Shown here: positions 1 to 8,500 of the stretch, piece after piece | How positions within the stretch are numbered: the stretch's first letter is position 1 | Layout of the letters: every line of letters starts with the position of its first letter | From: Thermoplasmatota archaeon | GTDB lineage: Archaea; Thermoplasmatota; Thermoplasmata; UBA10834 | Assembly: GCA_018818785.1 (NCBI GenBank) | Contig: JAHIRF010000009.1 | Coordinates: 189,099-253,098, forward strand | Reading direction: 5' to 3' | Length of the DNA stretch: 64,000 nucleotides | Notes under the pieces: model-generated | What the model was told of the DNA's origin: nothing | Seen by the model: the letters and a program-made list of their open reading frames with translations, nothing else | Databases searched by the model: none | Position numbers and translations under genes: made by a program

Positions 1-1203
1 CGAGACTATTTTCACTTCGACATGTTGCCGAGAATATCCGGATTGTACGATCAAAAATGGCTGGAGGAGACCGATCTCAAGCATACAGATCCCGGATTCA
101 ATGCGATATTCGTCTCACACATGCATTATGACCATGTCATGCATATGCGGTTCGTCGATGAGGGCATTCCTGCGTATCTCGGATTCGCCGCTGACATTAT
201 CAGACGATCATGGGCCGAAACCAGTCTGGGCAAGATGAACTTCGGGGATAGGGAGTATCACACTTTCAGGACAGGCGACAAGATCAAGGTCGGGTCAATC
301 GAGGTGCACCCCATACATGTCGACCATTCCACACCGGGAGCCTATGGTTTCTTGATACACACATCCGAGGGATGTGTGGTATACACGGGGGATTTCAGGA
401 TGCATGGCCCAAGGAGCGACATGACCGTTGACTTCATGAAGGCGGCTGCTGAGGCCAAACCAGTCGCAATGATATGCGAAGGCACAAGGGTGATGCAGGA
501 AGACCTGAGGGAGAACCTCTCGGAGGACGGAGTCAAGGAGAAGGTGTTAGGTCTGGCCAATAAGGCAAAGGACCTGGCGATTGTCTCATTCTATCCCAAG
601 GATCTCGACCGCATGCGCACCTTCAGAGACATTGCGACCGAGACGGGCCGCAAGTTCGTGGTATCCGCCAAGGTCGCTAATCTTCTGGAGATGTTCCAGT
701 CGGACCCGGGCATAGATGCCCCTGACCCCATGAATGATCCCAACATGCTCGTATACGTGCGCAAGATGGCGAGGCCGGACAAGGTGAGATACGAGAAGAA
801 GTACGTCGATATGCTCGGATCATCAGATCATGTGGTCGATTCGGAGTATGTGCGAAACAACCAGTCGAAGCTCTTGTTCCACACGGACTTCTTCCAGCTT
901 ACAGAGCTAATCGATATCAAGCCGAAGGGCGAGAGCCTGTTCATACGGTCGAAGAGCGAGCCATTCGAGGAGGACGATGTGCAGGAGGAAGTGCTGCAGA
1001 ACTGGATAAGCTGGTACAAGCTGGACTTCCGCCAAGCGCATGCATCCGGCCATGCGGACATGAATGAGGTGTTAGCAGCGATAGACGAGATTTCGCCCGA
1101 AGCGGTCATCCCCATCCATACCGAGCACCCGAGCCTATTCAAAAGATCAAAAGTCAAGGTGATCATCCCAGAAGCGGGGAAGCCGCTTTCAATTTCTGAA
1201 TGA
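1..1203 (+). CDS. MBL-fold beta-CASP (RNase J-like) nuclease, 5' end off window
   Basis: The frame is open from base 1: codons R-D-Y-F-H-F-D precede the first in-frame ATG at 22, so the N-terminus lies beyond the left edge. Counting from that ATG, residues 33-38 are the metallo-beta-lactamase metal motif H-M-H-Y-D-H. Further ligand-type histidines sit in 'VDHSTPG', an aspartate in 'TGDFRM', and the C-terminus has the beta-CASP-type motifs 'ASGHAD' and 'IPIHTEHP'. In the family these mark two-zinc nucleases of the RNase J/CPSF group acting on RNA. Whether this one is a true RNase J orthologue or a related uncharacterised exonuclease cannot be decided here. It stands alone, 126 bp before tdh. 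Confidence 0.8.
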   Translation, partial: RDYFHFDMLPRISGLYDQKWLEETDLKHTDPGFNAIFVSHMHYDHVMHMRFVDEGIPAYLGFAADIIRRSWAETSLGKMNFGDREYHTFRTGDKIKVGSIEVHPIHVDHSTPGAYGFLIHTSEGCVVYTGDFRMHGPRSDMTVDFMKAAAEAKPVAMICEGTRVMQEDLRENLSEDGVKEKVLGLANKAKDLAIVSFYPKDLDRMRTFRDIATETGRKFVVSAKVANLLEMFQSDPGIDAPDPMNDPNMLVYVRKMARPDKVRYEKKYVDMLGSSDHVVDSEYVRNNQSKLLFHTDFFQLTELIDIKPKGESLFIRSKSEPFEEDDVQEEVLQNWISWYKLDFRQAHASGHADMNEVLAAIDEISPEAVIPIHTEHPSLFKRSKVKVIIPEAGKPLSISE

Positions 1204-1329
1204 ATCCTTCGTACACGCGAGACACGTATGTAATATGTTGATGCCATCGGAAGCGATTGATTGTATATTCAAATCGCTTAAGAAGTATAATCCTGGTGTC
1301 TATGCCCAAAAAGGAGCAGTGACCGTCTG

Positions 1330-2397
1330 ATGCATGCGGTGGTTAAGAGGATGAGAGAGCCCGGTGCGGGATTCGAGACCGTGGACAAGCCCTCAGTTGG
1401 CAAAGGGGATGTCCTGGTCGAGATGAAGAGGACCTCCATTTGTGGCACTGATGTACACATATGGGATTGGAATCACTGGGCTCAGAAGCGCGTCAAGACT
1501 CTTCCTATCATCTTCGGTCACGAATTCTGCGGCGAGGTAATTGAAATCGGCGAAGGAGTGACGAAAGTATCCGTGGGTGATCTCGTTTCGGCAGAGACAC
1601 ACATCGTCGATGGCACATGCTATCAGTGCAGGAACGACCGCATGCATATATGCAAGAACATGAAGATACTGGGCGTCGACACTGATGGCGTATTTGCTGA
1701 ATATGTTCGTCTGCCAGAGATGAATGCGATGAAGCTACCGGACGGTGTCGATATCAGCCTCGGTTCTGTGCTAGAACCCCTGGGGAACGCCACCTTCACG
1801 GTTTTCGGAAGCGAATGCGAGGACGATATCAAGGGAAAAAATGTGGTCGTCGCAGGATGCGGACCTATCGGATTGATGGCGATTGCCGTGCTGAAGGTCC
1901 TGGGAGCGGGCAGGGTCATTGCGACGGAGCTGGGCAGCGAAGAGGTGCGCCTCTCCTTGGCCAGGAGTCTTGGAGCAGATGTGGTACTCGACGCATCCAT
2001 GGGCACTGACAGGCTCGTCAAATCTGTCATGGATCACACCGATGGGAACGGTGCGGATGTGGCTCTAGAGATGTCCGGTGCTGCTCCTGCGCTGAAGCAA
2101 GTATTCCAGATGCTGACTCCTGGAGGCAGGGTGTCGATCCTCGGTCTGTATAACGACCCCGTCTCACTGGATATCAATAATGCTATCACTTTCAAGTCAG
2201 CAACGGTCTACGGAATAACCGGCAGAAGGATGTTCAAGACCTGGGACCAGATGCGCGAGATACTCAAGAACGACGATTTCAAGGCTAAGCTTACATCTAT
2301 CATAACGCATACCCTGCCCATAAGGGATATCGAGGAGGGCATGGAACTCATACGCACCAAGCAGGCCGCCAAGGTGTCCCTCGAACCTGAATGGTGA
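1330..2397 (+). CDS. tdh: L-threonine 3-dehydrogenase
   Basis: A medium-chain zinc dehydrogenase of 355 residues, the usual TDH length. It oxidises L-threonine to 2-amino-3-ketobutyrate with NAD+. Visible: catalytic zinc Cys38 ('SICGTD'), His64-Glu65 ('GHEFCG') and the Rossmann glycines 'VAGCGPIG'. The structural-zinc loop has Cys97, Cys100 and Cys108 at family spacing, but the first position is Asp94 instead of Cys. The next gene, 4 bp on, is kbl, which consumes the unstable product, so they form one operon. A TATA-like AT-rich stretch lies around 1276-1290 and an 'aaaggag' at about 1312. The GTG at 1320 reads into a stop, which supports the ATG at 1330. Confidence 0.93.
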   Translation: MHAVVKRMREPGAGFETVDKPSVGKGDVLVEMKRTSICGTDVHIWDWNHWAQKRVKTLPIIFGHEFCGEVIEIGEGVTKVSVGDLVSAETHIVDGTCYQCRNDRMHICKNMKILGVDTDGVFAEYVRLPEMNAMKLPDGVDISLGSVLEPLGNATFTVFGSECEDDIKGKNVVVAGCGPIGLMAIAVLKVLGAGRVIATELGSEEVRLSLARSLGADVVLDASMGTDRLVKSVMDHTDGNGADVALEMSGAAPALKQVFQMLTPGGRVSILGLYNDPVSLDINNAITFKSATVYGITGRRMFKTWDQMREILKNDDFKAKLTSIITHTLPIRDIEEGMELIRTKQAAKVSLEPEW

Positions 2398-2401
2398 GGA
2401 G

Positions 2402-3601
2402 ATGGTGAACCGGAATCCAGTATCTTTCCTTGGGGCAGAGTACGACAAGCTTGTCACGAACGAACTTGATTGGAGGTTGCGAGTCCTTCAGGGTCCAAGC
2501 ACACCGAAGTGTGTGGTTGATGGGAGCAACGTGACGATGCTATGCTCTAACAATTATCTAAATCTCAGCAATCATCCAAAGGTGAAAGATGCCGCAATCG
2601 AGGCTGTAAGATCACATGGTGCAGGCTCCGGATCCGTCAGGCCGATAGCAGGCAATATGGATCTTCATATCGAGCTTGAGCGAAGGCTTGCGGCCTTTAA
2701 GGATGCAGAGGCTTCGTTAGTCTATCAGACCGGATTCGCAGCGAATTCAGGACTCATCCCCCAGCTCGTCGACGAGGGCGATCTGATGATTAGCGACGAG
2801 CTGAATCACGGTAGCATAATAGACGGCGTTCGTCTGTCCAAAGCAGACCGAGCGGTCTATAAGCATTGCGATATGGATGATCTCAGAGAAGTCCTCGAGA
2901 ATGCAGAGATGCACAAACCTTCGTACCGCAGAATCCTCATCATCACAGATGGCGTTTTCAGCATGGACGGAGACGTTGCGCCTCTGGACAAGATCGCGGC
3001 TCTCGCACACGACCATGGCGCGATGGTCTATGTCGATGATGCACACGGAGAGGGTGTGCTAGGCGATGGAGGGAGAGGCATCGTCTCTCATTTCAACCTA
3101 TCAAGGGATGATGTGCATGTCGAGATGGGCACTTTCTCAAAGGCGTTCGGAGTGGTTGGAGGTCATGTCTCAGGTAGCCGTGACCTCGTGAACTTCGCGT
3201 ACAACAAGTCCAGAACATGGCTGTTGAGCGGATCCCATCCACCTGCAGTGGCTGCGGCATGCATAGCTGCCATTGATGTGCTGGAAACCGAGCCAAAGCA
3301 CGTCAAGAACCTCTGGAGAAACACGGAGCGCTTCAGAGAGCAGATGCAGTCTTTGGGGTTTGATACGGGCAAGAGCATGACGCCGATAATCCCGATAATG
3401 GTCGGCGACAGCGGGACGGCGAACCGGTTCAGCGCGAGACTGTACGAACTCGGAGTGTTCGCCCTGCCGATAGTGTTCCCGATGGTGTCCAAGGATGGAG
3501 CCAGGATAAGGACCATCATGAATTCAGGATTGACGGTTCATGACCTTGACCAGGCGATAGCTGCTTTCGAGAAGGTCGGCCGAGAATTGGACATGATCTA
3601 G
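2402..3601 (+). CDS. kbl: 2-amino-3-ketobutyrate CoA ligase (glycine C-acetyltransferase)
   Basis: A PLP enzyme of the alpha-oxoamine synthase family, 399 residues. It cleaves 2-amino-3-ketobutyrate with CoA to glycine and acetyl-CoA. Visible: 'SNNYLNLSNHP' near the N-terminus, 'DDAHGEGVLG' (PLP-ring contacts) and the Schiff-base lysine in 'GTFSKAFGVVGGH'. The gene starts 4 bp after tdh with a 'ggtgagg' Shine-Dalgarno overlapping the tdh end. Together the two convert threonine to glycine plus acetyl-CoA. Its stop overlaps by 4 bp the stop of the convergent zinc-ribbon gene. Other oxoamine synthases (KBL versus 8-amino-7-oxononanoate synthase) look alike; the tdh partner decides the call. Confidence 0.93.
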   Translation: MVNRNPVSFLGAEYDKLVTNELDWRLRVLQGPSTPKCVVDGSNVTMLCSNNYLNLSNHPKVKDAAIEAVRSHGAGSGSVRPIAGNMDLHIELERRLAAFKDAEASLVYQTGFAANSGLIPQLVDEGDLMISDELNHGSIIDGVRLSKADRAVYKHCDMDDLREVLENAEMHKPSYRRILIITDGVFSMDGDVAPLDKIAALAHDHGAMVYVDDAHGEGVLGDGGRGIVSHFNLSRDDVHVEMGTFSKAFGVVGGHVSGSRDLVNFAYNKSRTWLLSGSHPPAVAAACIAAIDVLETEPKHVKNLWRNTERFREQMQSLGFDTGKSMTPIIPIMVGDSGTANRFSARLYELGVFALPIVFPMVSKDGARIRTIMNSGLTVHDLDQAIAAFEKVGRELDMI

Positions 3602-4083
3602 TCTGAGCTGTACTCATCGGATTCATGCTTCTCCACAACGGTCACCTTGAATTCTTCCTTGGGCGTCACGACCTCGAATACGAGAGTGTCCACGATGCCC
3701 TTCTCCTTCAGTGATTGCTGTGGCGGCAGGAGATGGTGTTTCTCAAAGAATATGATGAGCTCATCCTTTCCGTTGTCTCCGAAAGCCTTCTTCATCACTG
3801 CGGGCTTTTTCCAGAAGCTGGAGCCAAGCTTGACGACGGCTCTTCTGCCATCGATGTAGATGATTATCTCTCCGCTTCGTTTCGAGAAGTATTTGTCCCT
3901 GGTGCTGACCGGCACCTCGATCCCTCTGCTGCGGTTCGGTCCTTGCCATATCGTGCACTCGAACGAATCGCCCGCTGCCGAGGTCGGAGCGGCCTCAGGA
4001 GGTCCCTCGGGATGTGTCAGTACCCGACAAGTAGGGCAGAACATCTGGTTCGTCTCTTGTCTGCATCTGTTGCATGTTCTCAT
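3598..4083 (-). CDS. small zinc-ribbon protein, function unknown
   Basis: 161 residues from the ATG at 4083; a GTG at 4095 would add four residues. The N-terminus has one zinc knuckle pair, C-N-R-C and C-P-T-C ten residues apart. A proline/alanine linker follows, then a beta-rich globular region of about 110 residues with 'SRDKYFSKRSGEIIIYIDGRR' near its start that I do not recognise. The C-terminus is acidic. It is convergent with kbl and head-to-head with the flavodoxin gene. A nucleic-acid or protein-binding role is possible from the ribbon but is not shown. Confidence 0.6.
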   Translation of the reverse strand: MRTCNRCRQETNQMFCPTCRVLTHPEGPPEAAPTSAAGDSFECTIWQGPNRSRGIEVPVSTRDKYFSKRSGEIIIYIDGRRAVVKLGSSFWKKPAVMKKAFGDNGKDELIIFFEKHHLLPPQQSLKEKGIVDTLVFEVVTPKEEFKVTVVEKHESDEYSSD

Positions 4084-4201
4084 TCTCCGGCCCACCTATA
4101 GTTTGGGTGAATCATTACATGGTCATCAATCTTTGCACCGGTCCTACGCAAGGGGAATCAAATTATTCTCCAATGACATACCCTCACCGAAGGGTTGCAA
4201 G

Positions 4202-4678
4202 ATGGCTCGCATATTGATCTGCTATTACTCTAGAAGCGGCAACACGAAGAAGATGGCCTATTTGATACAGAAGGGTGCCATGGAGGAAGGGGTCGATGTC
4301 GATACGCTCGATGTCAAGGATGTCAAGATCGACAGTCTACTGGGATATGACGGCATCATACTGGGCTCACCGACATACTATGGTCTTCCGAGTTATCAGA
4401 TAAAGGAGCTGATCGATAAGAGCAACAAGCTCCACGGCAAGCTCGAGGGGAAGGTCGGAGGCGCTTTCTCATCCAGCACGAACATAGGCGGTGGCAACGA
4501 GACCACCGTGCTATCGATCCTGGAATCTTTGTTGATACACGGGATGGTTGTTTGCGGAGACTCGTCAGGCGACCATTACGGGCCCGTATCGATAGAAGAG
4601 CCGGACTCGAGAGTGGAGATAGTGTGCATACGATACGGTAGGCGGGTAGCCACCCTTACGAAGAGACTCCACGGGTGA
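4202..4678 (+). CDS. flavodoxin / NAD(P)H-dependent FMN reductase-like protein
   Basis: 158 residues. It opens with the flavodoxin FMN-phosphate loop 'YYSRSGNTKKMA', followed by 'ILGSPTYYGLPS' and 'GGAFSSSTNIGGGNE', the two FMN-ring loops of flavodoxin/WrbA-type folds. The reading frame is open 340 bp further upstream, but the flavodoxin fold begins exactly at the ATG at 4202 and the upstream part is antisense to the zinc-ribbon gene. Family role: low-potential electron carrier or quinone/FMN reductase in the cytosol. The partner cannot be told from context. Its stop is 4 bp from that of the convergent membrane-protein gene. Confidence 0.85.
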   Translation: MARILICYYSRSGNTKKMAYLIQKGAMEEGVDVDTLDVKDVKIDSLLGYDGIILGSPTYYGLPSYQIKELIDKSNKLHGKLEGKVGGAFSSSTNIGGGNETTVLSILESLLIHGMVVCGDSSGDHYGPVSIEEPDSRVEIVCIRYGRRVATLTKRLHG

Positions 4679-4682
4679 TCGT

Positions 4683-5507
4683 TCAGGCCGAGAACGGGCT
4701 GGAGAATCCAACCCCTTCGAACCCAGATGGGATCTCTCCCGTATTGGCATACTTGTAAAGTGCGGCGACCAGGACTGACTGGGCCGCGGCCTGTATCATT
4801 GCGAGTATCAGCCAGTACACGATTGCGATGACCAATCCCGCGACTGCTCCTGTGAACCCTCCGACGGCAGCACCGATGATTATGAACAGCACTCCGGGAA
4901 GCGCCAGCAACAGGAAGATGATCCCGAGCCCGAGGGTTCCGACGACCGTCTCTCCCCAGCTCTTCCTTATCATGCCCGCGCTCCTCTTCATCGCCGCCCA
5001 TGGGCCGACCTTCTCGTATATGATGACGGGCACGACGAAGTATGTCACGAGAGTCCATGTGATCCCGAGCGCGCCCATGATCAATTTCCCGATGAACCCC
5101 ACCCTCTGCTGGAGCGACCTGATGATAACGCCGACGGTGGCAGCGATGACGGCCCAGAGGAATATCCTGCCTATGTTGTCCATAGCGATCCTCAGACCGT
5201 CCTTCACGGTTGGGTCGCCTCCCTCAAGCCTTATCGTCGCGCATCCGATAATGGCTGCATTGAAGAATATCGACACGAAGTAACTCATCAGATAGAACAT
5301 CGCGAGCCCAGCTAAGAAGAGTATTGTCCCTCCTCCTTCCGCTACGGCGTCGAACCCGATCGAGATGAAGACGCCTCCGATGAAAGATGCTAGCAAGAGT
5401 ATTGTCACTATTCCTGATATGAGTGGGAGCAGCAGGATCTCCTTGTCCTTCTTTATGACCTTGAGACTCAGCTTGGTCAATTTCCATCCGCGCGATATCT
5501 TGCCCAT
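4683..5507 (-). CDS. polytopic membrane protein (DUF6159-like)
   Basis: 274 residues with about six hydrophobic segments, at roughly residues 18-45, 55-83, 105-125, 135-160 and two or three between 185 and 250. The N-terminus 'GWKLTKLSLKVIKKDKEILLLPLISG' and a central 'YFVVPVIIYEK' resemble archaeal and bacterial DUF6159 proteins of unknown function. The frame runs 66 codons upstream, but that extension is Arg-rich and antisense-coding to the TPR gene tail. The ATG at 5507 has a good Shine-Dalgarno (CAGGTGA). It follows the giant TPR gene by 19 bp on the same strand, so the two are probably co-transcribed and the TPR scaffold may act at this membrane protein. Confidence 0.75.
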   Translation of the reverse strand: MGKISRGWKLTKLSLKVIKKDKEILLLPLISGIVTILLLASFIGGVFISIGFDAVAEGGGTILFLAGLAMFYLMSYFVSIFFNAAIIGCATIRLEGGDPTVKDGLRIAMDNIGRIFLWAVIAATVGVIIRSLQQRVGFIGKLIMGALGITWTLVTYFVVPVIIYEKVGPWAAMKRSAGMIRKSWGETVVGTLGLGIIFLLLALPGVLFIIIGAAVGGFTGAVAGLVIAIVYWLILAMIQAAAQSVLVAALYKYANTGEIPSGFEGVGFSSPFSA

Positions 5508-5526
5508 CAAGTCACCTGCATGATCT

Positions 5527-8500
5527 TCACAACCTGAAGAAGTCCGGACCCTTATCCTCCTTCTTCTTCGCCTTCTTCCGAAGTGGAGGGTCCTCCTCTG
5601 ATTCCTCTTCGACATCCGGCTCCTCTTCGTCGATTTCCTCCTCCAACTCCTCGATCTGCTGGCGTGGTTTATGCCTGGGTTTCTTCTCGGCCACGTCCTC
5701 CTCACCGCTCAGGAGCGCATTGCACCTCGGACATCTGTCCGAATTCCTGATGCACTCCCTGCACAGGACCGCCTTGCATTTCTTGCATCTCGTGACCGCA
5801 ACTCCTCCGTGGAAGAGACATCTCCTGCCAACCAGGTCGGATTGCACATCCTCCTCAGACTCCTCCTCGTCCGCCTTCCTGCTCTTTGGCTTCTTCGGGG
5901 TGGGTCTTTCCTCGTGCTCTTCATCGCGCCTTGGAGCGCGTCTGGCGGCCTGTCGCCGAGGTCTCTCCTGCTCCTCTGCAACTTCATCTTCCCTTCCATG
6001 CGTGGCTCGGTCTTCCTGTCGTCCCTGCGGTCTGGCCTGCGCCGCAGATTCGTCATAAGGAACGTATTCCCCGTACCCTTCGTTGACTATGGAACCTATC
6101 CTGATTGACGGGGTCTCGAAACCCGCTCCTTGGAATGTCTGCAATATCATGACGAGCTGCCTAGCTTGATAGACTCCGATGCCCAGATTCCTGATCAATC
6201 CGAGGACATTCTTCTGGTCGTTGGATAGGTCCATCGCCTGTCTGAGCAGCGGGTCGATGCGTGGGTCAGTGACCTTCGCGCTGAAATCGTTCTCCTCGAC
6301 CGCTTGGATGTAGCTGAGCACCCTCTTCGCGCTTGCAATCCTCAGCTCCGGGAAGTTGACCGATATGTCACACAATCGCAATCCGTAGTTGGCAAGGTCC
6401 CTCTTCTCCATCGTGTTGACCAGGATCTCCCTGGATATCCTCTCGAACTTCTCGAAGTCCTCCTTGCTCATCGCGGAAAGGCTGACGGCCTCGCGGCCGC
6501 TCAGGTAGTCCATTACCTCTCCGAGGAAGACGTATGGTACGCCACATACCCTGAACGCTTCCTCCTTGGTGACGGGTCGTCCATGCGTATACTCGAAGTC
6601 CAGGATCGACCTGCAGTAATCCTCGATCTTGGTGCGCCTGATCTCCTCCTCAGCTCGCTTCCTCCCCTCGATCGCCTCTTCGAAGTAGGGGTCTATGCTG
6701 AGTGAATGCTCGAACGCCCTGAGAGCCTGTTCCGGTCTGATAAGCATAAGCAGCGCAGAACCTTTCCTCTTCCACGCTTCCTTGTCGTTGGAGTTCAGGG
6801 CGATTGCGCGGTCGTACGCTCCTATGGCGTCGTCCAGCATCTCCTGCTTCTCAAGCGTGAGTCCCTTGCTCATCCATATCGCGGGATTTGTGCCATCGAT
6901 GTCCAGAGCCCGATCGAAGCAATTGTCGGCTTCAGTGTACCTCTCCAGTTCGAGATATAGCTGGCCGAGACGATACCACGCATTCTTGTCCGTGACGTCC
7001 TGGTCGAGTGCCGTGGAATATGATCGGACCGCCTCCTCCTTCTTGCCCATGGCCTCGCATGCCTTAGCTCTCCCGATATGGACGTCCTTGTCGTTGAGAC
7101 CAAGCTTGATTGCCTCATCGAACGACCCGAGCGATTCGGGCAGCCTGTTGAGCTTCAGGAGGGCCATGCCCATGTACTTGAGGGCGGAGGCATCGCCGGG
7201 CGCCTGACGCCTAGCCTCGTTGAACGAGTCTATGCTCTCATCGAAGCTTCCCAGGCTCGCGAGCGCCCTACCCTTGTTGATGTGGAACTCAGGCACATTA
7301 GGCAGGATTGCAATCGCTTTGTTGAAGTCCTCCAGCGACTCTTTGAATCGTCGGAGTTCGAGATATGCCTTGCCCCTGTTGTTCAGGACATAAGGCTGGC
7401 TTGCGTCAATCTTGACTGCCTGCTCGAAGGCCTCAGCGGCCTGTGCCGGGTTTCCGCAATTGAGAAAAGCCAACCCTTTCTTGTTCCACAGGAAGACGTC
7501 GGTCGGGTCCAGATCCAAGGCCTTTTCGTAGTATGCGATCGCCTTCTCAACCTTCTCGAGATTCTCGAGGGAGCTGGCGCAGTCCGCCATCGCATATTTG
7601 TTCTTCGGGCTCAGGTCCAGTATCCTCATGCATGTCGCAATGATTCCCTCGTCATCCTTGAGTTCCTTGAGCGAGGTCTTCTTGAGTTCCAAAGCTTCGA
7701 GGTCGTCTTTGTCGAGGCCGAGAGCCAGATTGAAGCACGTGAGTGCATCCATCGGTCTCTTCAGCAGTAGCAATGCGCTGCCCTTGCCTATCTGGGTCTC
7801 CTTATCCTTATCGGATATTGCGAGTATCTCATTGCTTGTGTTAACGACTTCCTCATGTCGCTTGAGGGATTTCAGAATGCCGTTCTTCGCCTTGAGTGCC
7901 TCTATGTTCTTGGGTGAGTTGGCAAGTGCCCCATTGTATGCCTCAAGTGCTTCATCGAGGCGTCCCAGTTTGGTGAGGAGCGCCCCCATTTTGAGAGTGA
8001 AATCTGGCTGATATGGATTCCAATGAACCGCTTCCTTCGCGGCCTTCAATGCCTCTTCGGTCCTGTCGAGCCATTCGAGCGCGACCGCTTTGAGGAACAG
8101 GATGTCTGCATCTCTCGGGTCTAGTGTGAGTGCATGATCGTAAGCTGCCAATGCTTGCTCATGGTTCTTCAGCTCGACCAGTGATTGTCCCAGAAACCTG
8201 TAAGCGTTCTTGTCGTGTTGGTCTATGCAAACGCACTTTTGGAGTGATTCGACGGACGATTCGAAATCCTTTGAAAAGTATGCCGATTCGCCTCGGATCC
8301 TCAAGAGCTGAGTGTTGCCAGGATCGAGCGACAAGCCCTGCTTGGCATAATCCATCGCATCCTTATGCTTCTCCGCCCGCTTCAGCATGGAAGTGGCATT
8401 CAGGAATATGTCTATGTTCTTACGATCGTGTTCAAGGGCGATCATATACGCAGCGAGCGCATCGTCTATCTTGTCCTTCTTATCCAGCGCCAGTGCCTTC

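Noticed and set aside
3860-4201. N-terminal extension of the flavodoxin frame
   Set aside because: The fold begins exactly at ATG 4202 and the extension is antisense to the zinc-ribbon gene.
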